Of a stretch of 64,000 nucleotides of DNA, positions 1-8,965 are shown one piece after another; the first letter of the stretch is position 1; each line of letters starts with the position of its first letter. The notes under the pieces were generated by a model that had not been told where the DNA came from, searched no databases, and saw only the letters and a program-made list of their open reading frames with translations. The position numbers and the translations under genes were made by a program. Origin of the DNA: Candidatus Zymogenaceae bacterium. Its GTDB lineage: Bacteria; Desulfobacterota; Zymogenia; Zymogenales; Zymogenaceae. The DNA is taken from the NCBI GenBank assembly GCA_016933535.1, contig JAFGAS010000068.1:1-64000 (forward strand), in the 5' to 3' direction.

Positions 1-1581
1 GATCGAATTGTCTTTCGAGAACGACCTGATCGAGAGGGTTCCGCCTCCCTTGTCCCGGAGGGCGTCGTGGCTGTTGTTGATGAGGTTCAAAAAGACCTGC
101 TGGAATTGGAAAGGGTCGGCCGACGTTTCGGGGATATCGTCGGACATGTCTATGTCTACCCGGATGTTGTTAACCTTGAGGTCGTATTCCCTGAGCTTCA
201 GGGATTCCATCAGGACGGCGTTGATATCGATCATTTGACGCTGTGGCCTGTGCTCCCGGGCGAACGAAAGGAGGCCGGCGACGATCCTGGTGCAGCGGAC
301 GGACTCTCCTTTGATGACCTCCAGCTTGTTCCTGAAATCGGGAGGTATCTCCTTTCGCATCAACAGTTGGGCGTTGCCGATGATCGAGGTCAGCGGGTTG
401 TTGAGCTCGTGGGCGACGCCCGAGATCATCCCTCCCAGGCTCGAAAGTTTTTCGGCCTGCATGACTTGCCGCTGCAGTCGTCTCTGGTCGGTGATGTCCC
501 GGATAATTCCCTGGTAGCCGATAACGGCGCCCTCTGCGCCCCTCCGGACGGTGGCGGTGATGAGGCAATCGACGACCGTTCCGTCCTTTTTCTTCATCTG
601 GACGCCGTGATCCTTGACGAATCCTTTTTCTGCCACCAGCAGTTTGAACCGTTCCCGTTCTTCCGGATCCTTATAGAGGTCTTTAAGGTTGATCGTCAGA
701 AGCTCTTCATGCGTGTATCCGAAGGTCTCTTCGGCGGAGGAGTTAACGTCGAGGAAGCTCCCTGCGGCCGTGCTGATGTAGACGACATCCCGGGAGGTCT
801 CAAAGAGGTTTCTGTATTTTTCCTCGGACTGCCTGAGCGCTTCTTCGGCCCGTTTCCGCTCGGTTATATCCCTCCCGATCCCGCATACTTCGACGATGCG
901 GCCGTTGTTCCGCCTCAATTGCTCGCGGATCTCGATGACCCTGGTGTTTCCATCCCGGTCGACGAACTCAATCTCGAACGTGCCGACGTCTTCTCCCTTG
1001 ACCTGCCTCCTGAATATATCGGCGGCGCTCTCAAAGGACCGGGGGGTCACGAAATCTTTGAAGGTTTTGCCGACAATGTCCCGGTATGAATAGCCGAGCT
1101 TTTCGGATACCCGGTTGTTGATGTATATAATGTTGCCCTTTCCGTCCATGACATAGACCAGGTCGTTGGTGCTTTCGATGAGGTCACGGAAGAAATCCTT
1201 GAATTGCCTCTCCGATTCTTTCCTATCCAGGGCGATCTGGATGGCGGCCTTCAATTCCCCGACCTTGATGGGTTTGTTGAGATAACCGGCCGCGCCGAGG
1301 TCCATTGCGCGGTTGACCAACTCTTCTTTCTCGTACCCCGTGACGAAGATGACCGGAATATCGAGTTTTCGGCGTATTGCGGCGCCGGCATCGATGCCGT
1401 CGGGTGTTCCGGGCATCACGATATCCATGATTATCACGTCGGGAAGAATCTCTTCGGCCCGGGAGACGGCCTCCCGGCCGTTGGAGGCCGTGCCGGCCAC
1501 CTCGTATCCGGCATCGGTGATGTGCTTCTTGAGGAGTCTTACCATGTCGATAGAGTCATCGACAATAAGGACTCGTTTCAT
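1..1581 (-). CDS. Hybrid sensor: receiver-PAS-PAS-histidine kinase (3' truncated by window edge)
   Basis: The minus strand is open from an ATG at 1581 to the window edge (527 codons, no stop), so the C-terminus lies outside. My own translation starts MKRVLIVDDS, a receiver domain with phospho-acceptor Asp near residue 52 (VIIMDIVMPG). Two PAS domains follow (about 130-250 and 255-375), then a HisKA dimerisation helix with the phospho-acceptor His at about residue 391 (GVAHELNNPLTS) and the beginning of the ATPase domain with an N-box (NLINNSHDAL, about residue 500). With the receiver at the N-terminus and no membrane segment, it is probably a cytoplasmic kinase that receives phosphate from another kinase and relays it after PAS sensing. 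A perfect 9-9-9 inverted repeat lies 13 bases upstream of the start. The plus-strand ORFs over this region are shadows. Confidence 0.9.
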   Translation of the reverse strand, partial: MKRVLIVDDSIDMVRLLKKHITDAGYEVAGTASNGREAVSRAEEILPDVIIMDIVMPGTPDGIDAGAAIRRKLDIPVIFVTGYEKEELVNRAMDLGAAGYLNKPIKVGELKAAIQIALDRKESERQFKDFFRDLIESTNDLVYVMDGKGNIIYINNRVSEKLGYSYRDIVGKTFKDFVTPRSFESAADIFRRQVKGEDVGTFEIEFVDRDGNTRVIEIREQLRRNNGRIVEVCGIGRDITERKRAEEALRQSEEKYRNLFETSRDVVYISTAAGSFLDVNSSAEETFGYTHEELLTINLKDLYKDPEERERFKLLVAEKGFVKDHGVQMKKKDGTVVDCLITATVRRGAEGAVIGYQGIIRDITDQRRLQRQVMQAEKLSSLGGMISGVAHELNNPLTSIIGNAQLLMRKEIPPDFRNKLEVIKGESVRCTRIVAGLLSFAREHRPQRQMIDINAVLMESLKLREYDLKVNNIRVDIDMSDDIPETSADPFQFQQVFLNLINNSHDALRDKGGGTLSIRSFSKDNSI

Positions 1582-1593
1582 TGATGATCTCCG

Positions 1594-1620
1594 TAAATAG
1601 TCCGAAAATACGACTATTTA
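1594..1620. promoter_or_regulatory. Perfect inverted repeat TAAATAGTC-N9-GACTATTTA upstream of the hybrid kinase
   Basis: The 27-bp sequence has two 9-bp arms that match perfectly around a 9-bp AT-rich spacer. It ends 13 bases before the kinase ATG, so it lies in or near the 5' leader. The geometry equals that of a CIRCE operator but the bases differ. It could be a repressor operator or an RNA hairpin next to the ribosome-binding site. The function is inferred from position only. Confidence 0.5.
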
Positions 1621-1663
1621 TATATTTTATCACATTTCCGGGACGTGGCAACCCCTATATGGA

Positions 1664-1686
1664 GGGAAGAGGGAGGGAAGGGAGGG
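1664..1686 (+). other. G-quadruplex-forming motif in the kinase/tRNA spacer
   Basis: Five GGG runs on the plus strand are separated by loops of 4, 1, 2 and 1 bases, which meets the usual G-quadruplex pattern. It sits in the roughly 295-bp gene-free stretch between the hybrid kinase and tRNA-Gln, within a longer purine-rich tract (about 1655-1705). I see no convincing gene in this stretch; the short plus-strand ORFs there have no family resemblance. Any role is unproven. Confidence 0.5.
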
Positions 1687-1876
1687 TAAGTATGAGGGAA
1701 GGATTATCATATAGCGTGGTTATGGGGTTGAAGCAGAGAGGGTTGTGCAGCCGATATAAAGTGGAGATAGAAATCTTAGGGAGGCGATGGAATGAGCGCA
1801 AGGTGGAGGGAAAATAGGGCGGACTCGTCGCACCTCCAAGAAGGACGTCTCTATCGGTATATTTATCGGGTGAAGT

Positions 1877-1950
1877 TGGCTGGGGGACGAGGATTCGAAC
1901 CTCGGTTCACGGAGTCAGAGTCCGTTGTCCTGCCGCTAGACGATCCCCCA
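1877..1950 (-). tRNA. tRNA-Gln (anticodon CUG)
   Basis: The minus strand folds as a complete cloverleaf of 74 nt: acceptor stem TGGGGGA/TCCCCCA, D-arm with AGCGGCAGG, anticodon stem ACGGA/TCCGT around the loop CTCTGAC (anticodon CTG), and T-arm CGAGG-TTCGAAT-CCTCG. The 3' CCA is encoded. The discriminator base is G, as expected for tRNA-Gln. Confidence 0.96.
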
Positions 1951-1999
1951 TTCGGTGCGAATCTTTCATACATAAGTCAAAAACGGCGAGATGTCAACC

Positions 2000-3022
2000 C
2001 TATTCGAAGTATTTTTTGAGATCGGCCGCGATTTTTTCGGGAAATTCGTCCGTGGCGGCTTCTCCGAGGATTACCTCGAAGTATGACTGGTCGTTTCGGG
2101 CGTACGGCACGAACCGCGTGCGCACGAGCATCCGCACCAGTATCCGGTAACTCTCCTTGTGTCCGACGATGGAGTAGATACCGAGGTTAAAGCCGTTGTC
2201 ACCCCCGTCGCGCCAGTAGCGCTGGACCGACAGGATACCCCGGGCCAGCATCGAGAGGTCATCGTCGGAAAGCTCCCGGAAGTCCGACCGCCCCTCGAAG
2301 ACCGCCCACACCTCTTTTTGCCCCTGGGGCGCAAACGGGCAAAGCCACACGATACCATCCGTGTGGGCAATAAACCGCTCGCCCAGGGCCTCCTCACGGG
2401 CGATGAGCTCGCCCCAGAAAGAGCGGCCCGTCTTCGTCAGAAAGGATTTGGAGAATGCCGCCAGTTCCCGCAGATAGTTGGTCGGGGTGACAAAGAGGTT
2501 GATCTGCAGGTGGGGGTGGATGAGGGTGCCGCCCGATGAGGGGAGGTAGTTCTGGGTGACGGTCGCATACCTCACGGCGGGGTCCAGCGTCATGATCCGG
2601 TCGATATAGTGCCTCGTGTTGACGAAGTTGTCCCGGTAGTGGATCTCGGTGAATTCTCCGATCTCGATGAAATGGTCCGGTGAGAAGGTCGATACCGCGC
2701 TGTGCCGCCCGTAGGGGGAAAGGTTCGGAAAGAGGATCGATTCCCCGGAGCCAAACCGCCCCCCCGGGACGATATCCGGTACAAACCGGGGCGTCGCCTC
2801 CATAATACGTCCGGGACAGAAGGGGCAGGCCGACGCGGTCTCATCGACGTGGATTCGATAGGGAGGATCGTCAAAATTGATGGGGGGCTCGTTCGTGCGT
2901 CGCCGGGTAATGCGGGCGGTGCGCCCGGTGAGGGGATCGGTCCTGATCTCGGTGGTGATCGTGACGGGTTGATCGGTCCCGGGCAAGATTATCCCGGTCT
3001 CTTCTTTGTGCCGCTCAAACAC
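2000..3022 (-). CDS. Galactose-1-phosphate uridylyltransferase-like protein (HIT superfamily)
   Basis: The 340-aa product has the GalT architecture: an N-terminal CPFCPG pair (about residues 66-71) that could bind metal, an FPNLSPYGRHS segment near 98-108, and the HIT-type active site GGTLIHPHLQ near 164-173. The middle histidine (H171) would form the uridylyl-enzyme intermediate in transfer of UMP between UDP-glucose and galactose-1-phosphate. Classical GalT has HPHGQ; here the fourth position is Leu, so a different sugar phosphate or nucleotide is possible. The ORF starts at a GTG, and no ATG lies close upstream in frame. It lies downstream of carAB on the same strand with a gap of about 96 bp. 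Family assignment is solid; substrate is not. Confidence 0.8.
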   Translation of the reverse strand: MFERHKEETGIILPGTDQPVTITTEIRTDPLTGRTARITRRRTNEPPINFDDPPYRIHVDETASACPFCPGRIMEATPRFVPDIVPGGRFGSGESILFPNLSPYGRHSAVSTFSPDHFIEIGEFTEIHYRDNFVNTRHYIDRIMTLDPAVRYATVTQNYLPSSGGTLIHPHLQINLFVTPTNYLRELAAFSKSFLTKTGRSFWGELIAREEALGERFIAHTDGIVWLCPFAPQGQKEVWAVFEGRSDFRELSDDDLSMLARGILSVQRYWRDGGDNGFNLGIYSIVGHKESYRILVRMLVRTRFVPYARNDQSYFEVILGEAATDEFPEKIAADLKKYFE

Positions 3023-3118
3023 CGGCAGTCCGATCGGGATACGATATAGGGCCGTCGGACGGCCTCTTGTGCGACCCGCGCCGGCCGGTGCCGGAGAAGT
3101 CTCTTTTTAGCGATCTTT

Positions 3119-3295
3119 TCACGGGCCGTCCCACCGCCGGAAGACGAGGTAGACGATCAAGAGCGCGATCATGGGGAGGTTTGCCGGCATCAGGTCAATA
3201 CGGTTCTTGCCGATCTCCACCCAAAGATTCATCCCGACAAAGACCAGCATCACCAGAAAGGGAAGCTCCGTGGTGATCCAGCCGGCTATCTTCAT
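3119..3295 (-). CDS. Small two-helix membrane protein, function unknown
   Basis: This ORF of 58 codons, too short for the ORF track, begins ATGAAGATAGCC and encodes MKIAGWITTELPFLVMLVF... It has two hydrophobic stretches (about residues 10-24 and 40-52) separated by a short polar segment, and ends FRRWDGP, which fits two membrane-spanning helices. It starts 43 bases after the carB stop on the same strand, so it may be co-transcribed with carAB. I do not recognise a family. The main support is the coherent hydrophobic pattern and position; it could be chance. Confidence 0.45.
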   Translation of the reverse strand: MKIAGWITTELPFLVMLVFVGMNLWVEIGKNRIDLMPANLPMIALLIVYLVFRRWDGP

Positions 3296-3338
3296 CTTGC
3301 ATTACCTCGCTTGCTATCGAGCGCGCGTGACGGACCGG

Positions 3339-6300
3339 TCATCCCTTCTTCGCGGGTCGGGGCGGACTCCGGTGAAATTCCTGAAGGGACTTGACCTCTA
3401 TCTTACCCGTGTGATTGCTCTCTATCCCCTCGACGGCCGCCCGCGCGCCGGAGACGGTCGTGAACGCCGGGATGTTAAAGAGCAGCGCGTTTTTTCTGAT
3501 ATAGTACGAGTCCTTGATCGACTGCTTTCCGATGGTCGTATTGATAACCATGCGGATATCTCCGCTCTTGATCATGTCCACGATATTCGGCCGTTTTTGT
3601 TCCTTGAGCTTATAGACGAACTCGGCCGGCACGCCGTTTTCCTTGAGGAACCGGTGGGTCCCGGTGGTGGCGACCAGAGAGAATCCCAGCTCAACCAGTT
3701 TTCTGGCCACGGGAAGGAGCGGCAGCTTATCGCTGTCCTTGACGCTGACGAATACCGCGCCGTCGGCCGAAAGGACGAGCCCGGAGGCCAACTGTGCCTT
3801 GTAGAAGGCCCGGGCGAACGTGTTGTCGATGCCCATGACCTCGCCGGTCGACCGCATTTCAGGGCCGAGGATGATGTCGGTACCCGGGAATTTTGCGAAG
3901 GGGAATACCGATTCCTTGACCGATATATGCTTTGGGATGATCTCCGATCCAATCCCCATGTCTTTGAGCTTTTCGCCGACTATGACCCGGGCGGCAATCT
4001 TGGCCAGGGGCACCCCGATGGCCTTGCTGATGAAGGGAACCGTGCGGCTGGCCCGCGGGTTCACCTCGAGGATGAATATCTCGCCGTTCTTCAGGGCAAA
4101 TTGCACGTTCATGAGCCCCACGACGGCCAGCTCCAGGGCCAGCTTCTTCGCCTGGTCTTTGATCTTCCTGACGGTCTTGTCCGGCACGGAAAAGACCGGG
4201 AGGCTCATCGCGCTGTCGCCCGAATGGATGCCCGCTTCCTCGATGTGCTCCATCACGCCCCCGATGAAGACGTCGGTTCCGTCGCACACGACGTCTACGT
4301 CGATCTCGATAGCATCCGAAAGGAACTTGTCGATGAGCACAGGGTGTTCGGGGCTGGCCATCACCGCCAGCCGCATATAGTTGCCGAGGTCCTCTTCGTC
4401 ATAGACGATCTCCATGGCCCTGCCGCCCAGCACGTATGAGGGCCTGACCAGCACCGGATAGCCTATTTCCCGTGCCACCGCCACGGCCTCGTCGGCGGAC
4501 CTGGCGATGCCGTTGTCCGGCTGCTTGAGGCCGAGCGTGGTAAGGAGGTCCAGGAAGCGCTCCCGGTCCTCGGCCCGATCGATGGAATCGGGGCTTGTCC
4601 CGATGATAGGGACCCCCAGCTTTTCGAGGGGGACCGAAAGCCTCAAGGGGGTCTGCCCGCCGAATTGGACGATAACCCCGTCGGGCTTTTCCTTGCCTAC
4701 GATATTCAGGACGTGCTCGAGGGTCAGCGGCTCAAAATAGAGGCGGTCGGAGGTGTCGTAGTCGGTGCTGACCGTCTCGGGATTGCAGTTGACCATGATC
4801 GTCTCGTAGCCGGCCTCAGACAGTGCAAAAGCCCCGTGCACGCAGCAGTAGTCAAACTCGATTCCCTGGCCGATCCGGTTGGGACCGCCGCCAAGGATCA
4901 TTATCTTCTTCCGGCTCGTGGGGGCCGCCTCGCATTCTGTCTCGTATGTGGAGTAGAGGTAGGGTGTATAGGCCTCGAACTCTGCGGCGCAGGTATCCAC
5001 CCGTTTGAAGACCGCCCGGATGTCGTGATCCTGTCTGAGTTTTCTGAACTCGAGTTCGCCGATACCCATCAACTGGGCCATGCGCGAATCGGAGAAGCCG
5101 TATTCCTTGGCCTCACGAAAATAGTGTTTGAACCGCTCGTCGGTCAGCTCGTTGCGGTGTCCTGCAAGGAGGCTGATTTCCTGTTCCATCTCCACGATCT
5201 GCGAGATATTGGCCAGAAACCAGGGGTCGATCCGGGTTATCTCGTAGAGCTTTTCGACCCCGATGCCGTGGCGAAAGGCCTCGGCCACCCACAGGATGCG
5301 CTCGGGGGTCGGCAATACCAGCCGCGAGAGGACGATCTCGCGTCTCTCTGCCTCGGTCAACGCCCGCTCTTCGGCCGAAAGGGGATTGCTAAATCCGTTG
5401 TATCCGTATTCGAGGGAAACCAGCGCCTTCTGGACGGACTCCTTGAATGTCCTGCCGATAGCCATGGCCTCCCCGACAGATTTCATCTGGGTGGTGAGGG
5501 TGGGGTCGGCCTGGGGGAATTTTTCGAACGTAAAACGCGGAATCTTGGTGACGACGTAGTCTATGGTCGGCTCGAACGAGGCAGGGGTCTCGCGCGTGAT
5601 GTCGTTGACGATCTCATCGAGGCGGTAACCTACGGCAAGTTTTGCCGCGATCTTGGCGATGGGGAAACCCGTGGCCTTGGAGGCCAGCGCCGAGCTGCGG
5701 GAGACCCGGGGATTCATCTCGATGATGACCATCTTTCCGTCATCGGGATTCACGGCAAACTGGATGTTGCTGCCGCCGGTATCGACGCCGATCTCCCGGA
5801 TAATGGCCACGGCGGCGTCCCGCATGATCTGGTATTCCTTGTCGGTAAGGGTCAGGGCGGGCGCCACGGTGATGGAGTCGCCGGTGTGGATGCCCATCGG
5901 ATCCAGGTTCTCTATGGAGCAGACGATCACGACGTTGTCGGCGCCGTCCCGCATCACCTCCAGTTCATATTCTTTCCATCCGAGCACGGACTGCTCGATA
6001 AGGACCCGGCCCACCGGGCTTTGGGCCAGGCCCCAGCGGACATATTCGATGAACTCCTCCCGGTTGTACGCGATGTTGCCCCCGGTGCCGCCGAGGGTAA
6101 AGGACGGCCGAATGATGGCGGGAAAGCCCACCGCCGCCAGGACGGATTCGGCCTCGGAAAAGGACTCGGCGTAACCGCTATCGGGCAGCGAAAGCCCGAT
6201 TTTGGTCATCGCCTCCTTGAAGAGATTCCGGTCTTCGGCCTTTTCAATGGCCTCATACCGTGCGCCGATCAATTCGACGCCGTATTTCTCAAGGACGCCA

Positions 6301-6614
6301 CACTTTACGAGCTCGACGGCAATGTTGAGGCCCGTTTGGCCGCCGAGGGTCGGCAGCAGACAGTCCGGCCGATCCTTTTTGATGATCTTTTCCACCACCG
6401 ACGGCGTGATCGGCTCCACGTAGGTGGCGTGGGCGAACTCGGGATCGGTCATGATGGTGGCCGGGTTGGAGTTGATGAGAATAACCTCGTAGCCCTCTTC
6501 CTTGAGGGCCTTTACCGCCTGGGTACCCGAATAGTCGAATTCGCAGGCTTGACCGATGATGATCGGGCCGGAGCCGACGATGAGGATCTTCTTGATATCC
6601 GTTCGTTTCGGCAT
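3339..6614 (-). CDS. carB: Carbamoyl-phosphate synthase, large (ammonia) subunit
   Basis: This 1091-aa protein is full length for CarB (E. coli about 1073). It begins [20 protein letters not shown] and contains the two homologous ATP-grasp halves, each with glycine-rich loops (GGQTGLNIA and GGQTPLRLS) and metal-binding ends ([15 protein letters not shown] and [12 protein letters not shown]). The C-terminal roughly 150 residues form the MGS-like allosteric domain ([13 protein letters not shown]). It makes carbamoyl phosphate from bicarbonate, ATP and ammonia for arginine and pyrimidine synthesis. It follows carA by five bases, so the two subunits are translated from one message. A 652-aa ORF on the opposite strand is an antisense shadow. 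Confidence 0.98.
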   Translation of the reverse strand: MPKRTDIKKILIVGSGPIIIGQACEFDYSGTQAVKALKEEGYEVILINSNPATIMTDPEFAHATYVEPITPSVVEKIIKKDRPDCLLPTLGGQTGLNIAVELVKCGVLEKYGVELIGARYEAIEKAEDRNLFKEAMTKIGLSLPDSGYAESFSEAESVLAAVGFPAIIRPSFTLGGTGGNIAYNREEFIEYVRWGLAQSPVGRVLIEQSVLGWKEYELEVMRDGADNVVIVCSIENLDPMGIHTGDSITVAPALTLTDKEYQIMRDAAVAIIREIGVDTGGSNIQFAVNPDDGKMVIIEMNPRVSRSSALASKATGFPIAKIAAKLAVGYRLDEIVNDITRETPASFEPTIDYVVTKIPRFTFEKFPQADPTLTTQMKSVGEAMAIGRTFKESVQKALVSLEYGYNGFSNPLSAEERALTEAERREIVLSRLVLPTPERILWVAEAFRHGIGVEKLYEITRIDPWFLANISQIVEMEQEISLLAGHRNELTDERFKHYFREAKEYGFSDSRMAQLMGIGELEFRKLRQDHDIRAVFKRVDTCAAEFEAYTPYLYSTYETECEAAPTSRKKIMILGGGPNRIGQGIEFDYCCVHGAFALSEAGYETIMVNCNPETVSTDYDTSDRLYFEPLTLEHVLNIVGKEKPDGVIVQFGGQTPLRLSVPLEKLGVPIIGTSPDSIDRAEDRERFLDLLTTLGLKQPDNGIARSADEAVAVAREIGYPVLVRPSYVLGGRAMEIVYDEEDLGNYMRLAVMASPEHPVLIDKFLSDAIEIDVDVVCDGTDVFIGGVMEHIEEAGIHSGDSAMSLPVFSVPDKTVRKIKDQAKKLALELAVVGLMNVQFALKNGEIFILEVNPRASRTVPFISKAIGVPLAKIAARVIVGEKLKDMGIGSEIIPKHISVKESVFPFAKFPGTDIILGPEMRSTGEVMGIDNTFARAFYKAQLASGLVLSADGAVFVSVKDSDKLPLLPVARKLVELGFSLVATTGTHRFLKENGVPAEFVYKLKEQKRPNIVDMIKSGDIRMVINTTIGKQSIKDSYYIRKNALLFNIPAFTTVSGARAAVEGIESNHTGKIEVKSLQEFHRSPPRPAKKG

Positions 6615-6619
6615 GTGAC

Positions 6620-7750
6620 TTAAGCGAAGTCCTTTATAAGTGTGATGAATTGATCGAAAAGGTAGCCGGCGTCATGCGGCCCCGGGGATGCCTCGGGGTG
6701 ATACTGGACGCAGAAGAGGGGAAACCGGGTGTGTCTGAATCCCTCGACGGTGCTATCGTTAAGGTTGAGATGCGTGACCTCAACGTCCCCGTGAAGGGCG
6801 TCGGGGTCAACTGCAAAGCCGTGGTTTTGGGAGGTGATCTCGACCCGGCCGGTTGTCAGGTTTTTAACGGGCTGGTTTCCGCCCCGGTGTCCGAACTTCA
6901 TCTTGTAGGTGGCACCCTCGAGGGCCAGCGCCGAGAGCTGATGGCCCAGGCAGATGCCGAAGATCGGTTTCTTGCCGATGAGCTTTTTTATCTCTGCGAT
7001 GGCGTACGGGACCCCCTCGGGGTCCCCCGGTCCGTTGGAAAGTAATATCCCGTCGGGCTTGAGAGACAATACGACGTCGGCCGGGGTTGAGGCGGGCACC
7101 ACCTTGACGCGGATACCTCGGGCAACCAGGGAAAGCGGGATATTTTCTTTGAGACCGAAGTCAAAGACGACCACCGTTAGGCCGGTGTCCTTCGGGCGGG
7201 GGTAAGGCAGTCCGGTGACCGATGAGAGATCGGCGGGCTCTTTTTTGAATTCGTAGATCTTGTCGGTGGTAACCTCCCGGACGAGGTCGCGGCCGATGAG
7301 GCCGGGACAGTTGCGGGCCTTCTCGATGAGGATCTCGGGGGTGATGTCCACGGTGGAAACGACGGCCTTGATCGCCCCGCCGATTCGGATATGGCGTGTG
7401 AGTGCGCGTGTATCCACACCCTGGATGGCCACGATGTTGTGCCGCTTGAGAAACGCCGAGAGCTCTTCATGGGAGCGGAAGTTGCTGGCGACCGGCGAGA
7501 TCTCCTTGACGATGAACCCCTCGACCTGGGGCATCCAGGACTCGTTGTCGGCCGGATTGATCCCGTAGTTGCCGATCTGGGGTGTCGTCATGGTAACGAT
7601 CTGGCCCTTGTATGACGGGTCGGTGAGGATCTCCTGATAGCCGGTCATCGAGGTGTTGAAGACAACCTCCCCGTCCCGGATGCCGTCGGCCCCAAAGCTG
7701 CGGCCGTAAAAGATCGTCCCATCCTCCAGCGCGATGGCGGCGTTTTTCAT
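6620..7750 (-). CDS. carA: Carbamoyl-phosphate synthase, small (glutaminase) subunit
   Basis: The 376-aa product has the CarA N-terminal domain ([25 protein letters not shown]) followed by a class I glutamine amidotransferase domain with the nucleophile elbow [15 protein letters not shown] and the catalytic His-Glu in [12 protein letters not shown]. It hydrolyses glutamine and channels ammonia to CarB, whose gene follows directly. Length and gene order are typical. The start at 7750 ([11 protein letters not shown]) matches the family N-terminus. The region between it and the divergent HD-domain gene probably holds promoters for both; I see no arginine or pyrimidine operator that I can name. 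Confidence 0.98.
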   Translation of the reverse strand: MKNAAIALEDGTIFYGRSFGADGIRDGEVVFNTSMTGYQEILTDPSYKGQIVTMTTPQIGNYGINPADNESWMPQVEGFIVKEISPVASNFRSHEELSAFLKRHNIVAIQGVDTRALTRHIRIGGAIKAVVSTVDITPEILIEKARNCPGLIGRDLVREVTTDKIYEFKKEPADLSSVTGLPYPRPKDTGLTVVVFDFGLKENIPLSLVARGIRVKVVPASTPADVVLSLKPDGILLSNGPGDPEGVPYAIAEIKKLIGKKPIFGICLGHQLSALALEGATYKMKFGHRGGNQPVKNLTTGRVEITSQNHGFAVDPDALHGDVEVTHLNLNDSTVEGFRHTRFPLFCVQYHPEASPGPHDAGYLFDQFITLIKDFA

Positions 7751-7839
7751 ATGAGCGTTACCTCCCCGTCAAGTAGAAAACTATAACGAAATTCTTCCGG
7801 AATTTCAAGACAATTGTGGACTCTCTTTTTACAATACGC

Positions 7840-7845
7840 TATAAT
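7840..7845 (+). promoter_or_regulatory. Candidate -10 box TATAAT for the HD-domain gene
   Basis: A perfect TATAAT lies 27 bases before the GTG at 7873, but the -35 region is weak (around TTGTGG, spacing too long). If it is used, transcription starts near 7852, downstream of the ATG at 7816 in the ORF track, which argues for the later GTG as the translation start. Confidence 0.4.
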
Positions 7846-7872
7846 GACATATTATTTACTATCGGGTATTGT

Positions 7873-8439
7873 GTGATTCCAATACGATCCGACTGCCTGG
7901 CGGCCCTGAGAGAATACGGAGTCCCGGACAACATCATCGGGCACAGCATCGTCGTGGAACGGGTGGCGCTCTTTTTGGCCGACGAGCTCACACACGCCGG
8001 AAACGTAACGGATCCGGCGCTCGTCTCGGCCGGGGCGCTGCTGCACGACATTGCCAAGATGCGGGGACTTCGGGAGGGAAAGCCCCACGGCGAGCTGGGG
8101 GCCGAGGTGGCCGAAGAGCTTGGTTTTATCGAGGTCTCGCCAATTGTCGGCCAGCATGTGAGGCTTGTCGAGTATGCCGACAACGGCAGAATCGATGAGG
8201 CAAAGCTGGTCAATTACGCCGACAAACGGGTAAACCACGAACAGATCGTCACCCTCGATGAACGATTCGACTACCTGTTAGACCGATATGGGTCGGCATC
8301 ATCGGAGGCCGGGGAGCGGATCGGCCAGATGAAGCGGCTCACGAAGGCCATCGAAAAACAAATATTCGCACGGCTTGAGATAGCCCCCGGGGATATCAAG
8401 AGACTGATTGAGGAACACTATGGATTTTATTCTCGATAG
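7873..8439 (+). CDS. HD-domain phosphohydrolase-like protein
   Basis: The protein carries an HD-superfamily metal-binding pattern: an early His in NIIGHSIVVERV, the HD pair in GALLHDIAKM, and a later His in GQHVRL. It resembles short stand-alone HD proteins of the TIGR00295 type, whose N-termini start just before a CLxxLREYGV-like segment. That supports a GTG start at 7873 (VIPIRSDCLAALREYGV) over the ATG at 7816. Such proteins are presumed phosphohydrolases acting on nucleotides or other phosphate esters; the substrate is unknown. Its last 20 bases overlap the start of the dual-specificity phosphatase gene, suggesting translational coupling. Confidence 0.75.
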   Translation: MIPIRSDCLAALREYGVPDNIIGHSIVVERVALFLADELTHAGNVTDPALVSAGALLHDIAKMRGLREGKPHGELGAEVAEELGFIEVSPIVGQHVRLVEYADNGRIDEAKLVNYADKRVNHEQIVTLDERFDYLLDRYGSASSEAGERIGQMKRLTKAIEKQIFARLEIAPGDIKRLIEEHYGFYSR

Positions 8440-8869
8440 GCTTGCCATCGGCGACCTCTCCGATGCCAAGAACAGCGCGATGCTCCTTGGAGGCGGTATC
8501 ACGGCGATACTCAATGTCGCCAAGGAGGCCCAGCATGAGCCCGATATAGAGCATTTCGACTACTATAAGGTGTCCATCGACGACGGGCAGGCGATGGATC
8601 TTTCGCACCTCTCCGAGGCGGTGGACTTCATCCACAGCCGCATCCGCAACGGGAAGGTGCTGGTGCACTGCCTCATGGGGGTGAGCCGATCCTCGACGAT
8701 CGTGCTGTGTTACCTGCACGAGTGCGGTTTCTCCCTGAGGGAAGCGATGAACCTCATCAAGAAAAAGCGGCCGGATGCGCAGCCGCACATTGCCCTCTAT
8801 AACTCGGTCAGGGAGTATTATCAGAACAAGGAAAGAGAACAGGCGGACCGTCTCATTATGAATGTGTAG
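8420..8869 (+). CDS. Dual-specificity protein phosphatase family protein
   Basis: The 149-aa product is one compact phosphatase domain with the signature HCLMGVSRSSTIV (catalytic Cys84, P-loop Arg), a general-acid Asp candidate in SIDDGQAMDLS, and a C-terminal helix with PDAQPHIALYNSVREY. This arrangement is that of eukaryote-like DSP/VHR enzymes found sporadically in bacteria. The ATG at 8420 is preceded by GAGGA at good spacing and lies inside the HD gene, so the two are probably made together. It could remove phosphate from proteins or from a lipid or sugar phosphate. The track start at 8408 is less likely. Confidence 0.8.
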   Translation: MDFILDRLAIGDLSDAKNSAMLLGGGITAILNVAKEAQHEPDIEHFDYYKVSIDDGQAMDLSHLSEAVDFIHSRIRNGKVLVHCLMGVSRSSTIVLCYLHECGFSLREAMNLIKKKRPDAQPHIALYNSVREYYQNKEREQADRLIMNV

Positions 8870-8965
8870 GAACCGATGAAAGACGGGAGCAAGGGGCGTG
8901 CGCGAGATAGTTACATCCGCAGGAAAAGTGCGTAAGCTTAAAATCCTGTGCAAAAGGAGGACACT

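Noticed and set aside
67-1089. 340-aa plus-strand ORF over the kinase
   Set aside because: The minus strand encodes recognisable receiver, PAS and kinase motifs through this region; the plus-strand ORF is a shadow.
4665-6623. 652-aa plus-strand ORF opposite carB
   Set aside because: It is an antisense shadow of a certain gene: it mirrors carB codon structure, has no recognisable domain, and the same holds for the 422-aa ORF at 3171-4439.
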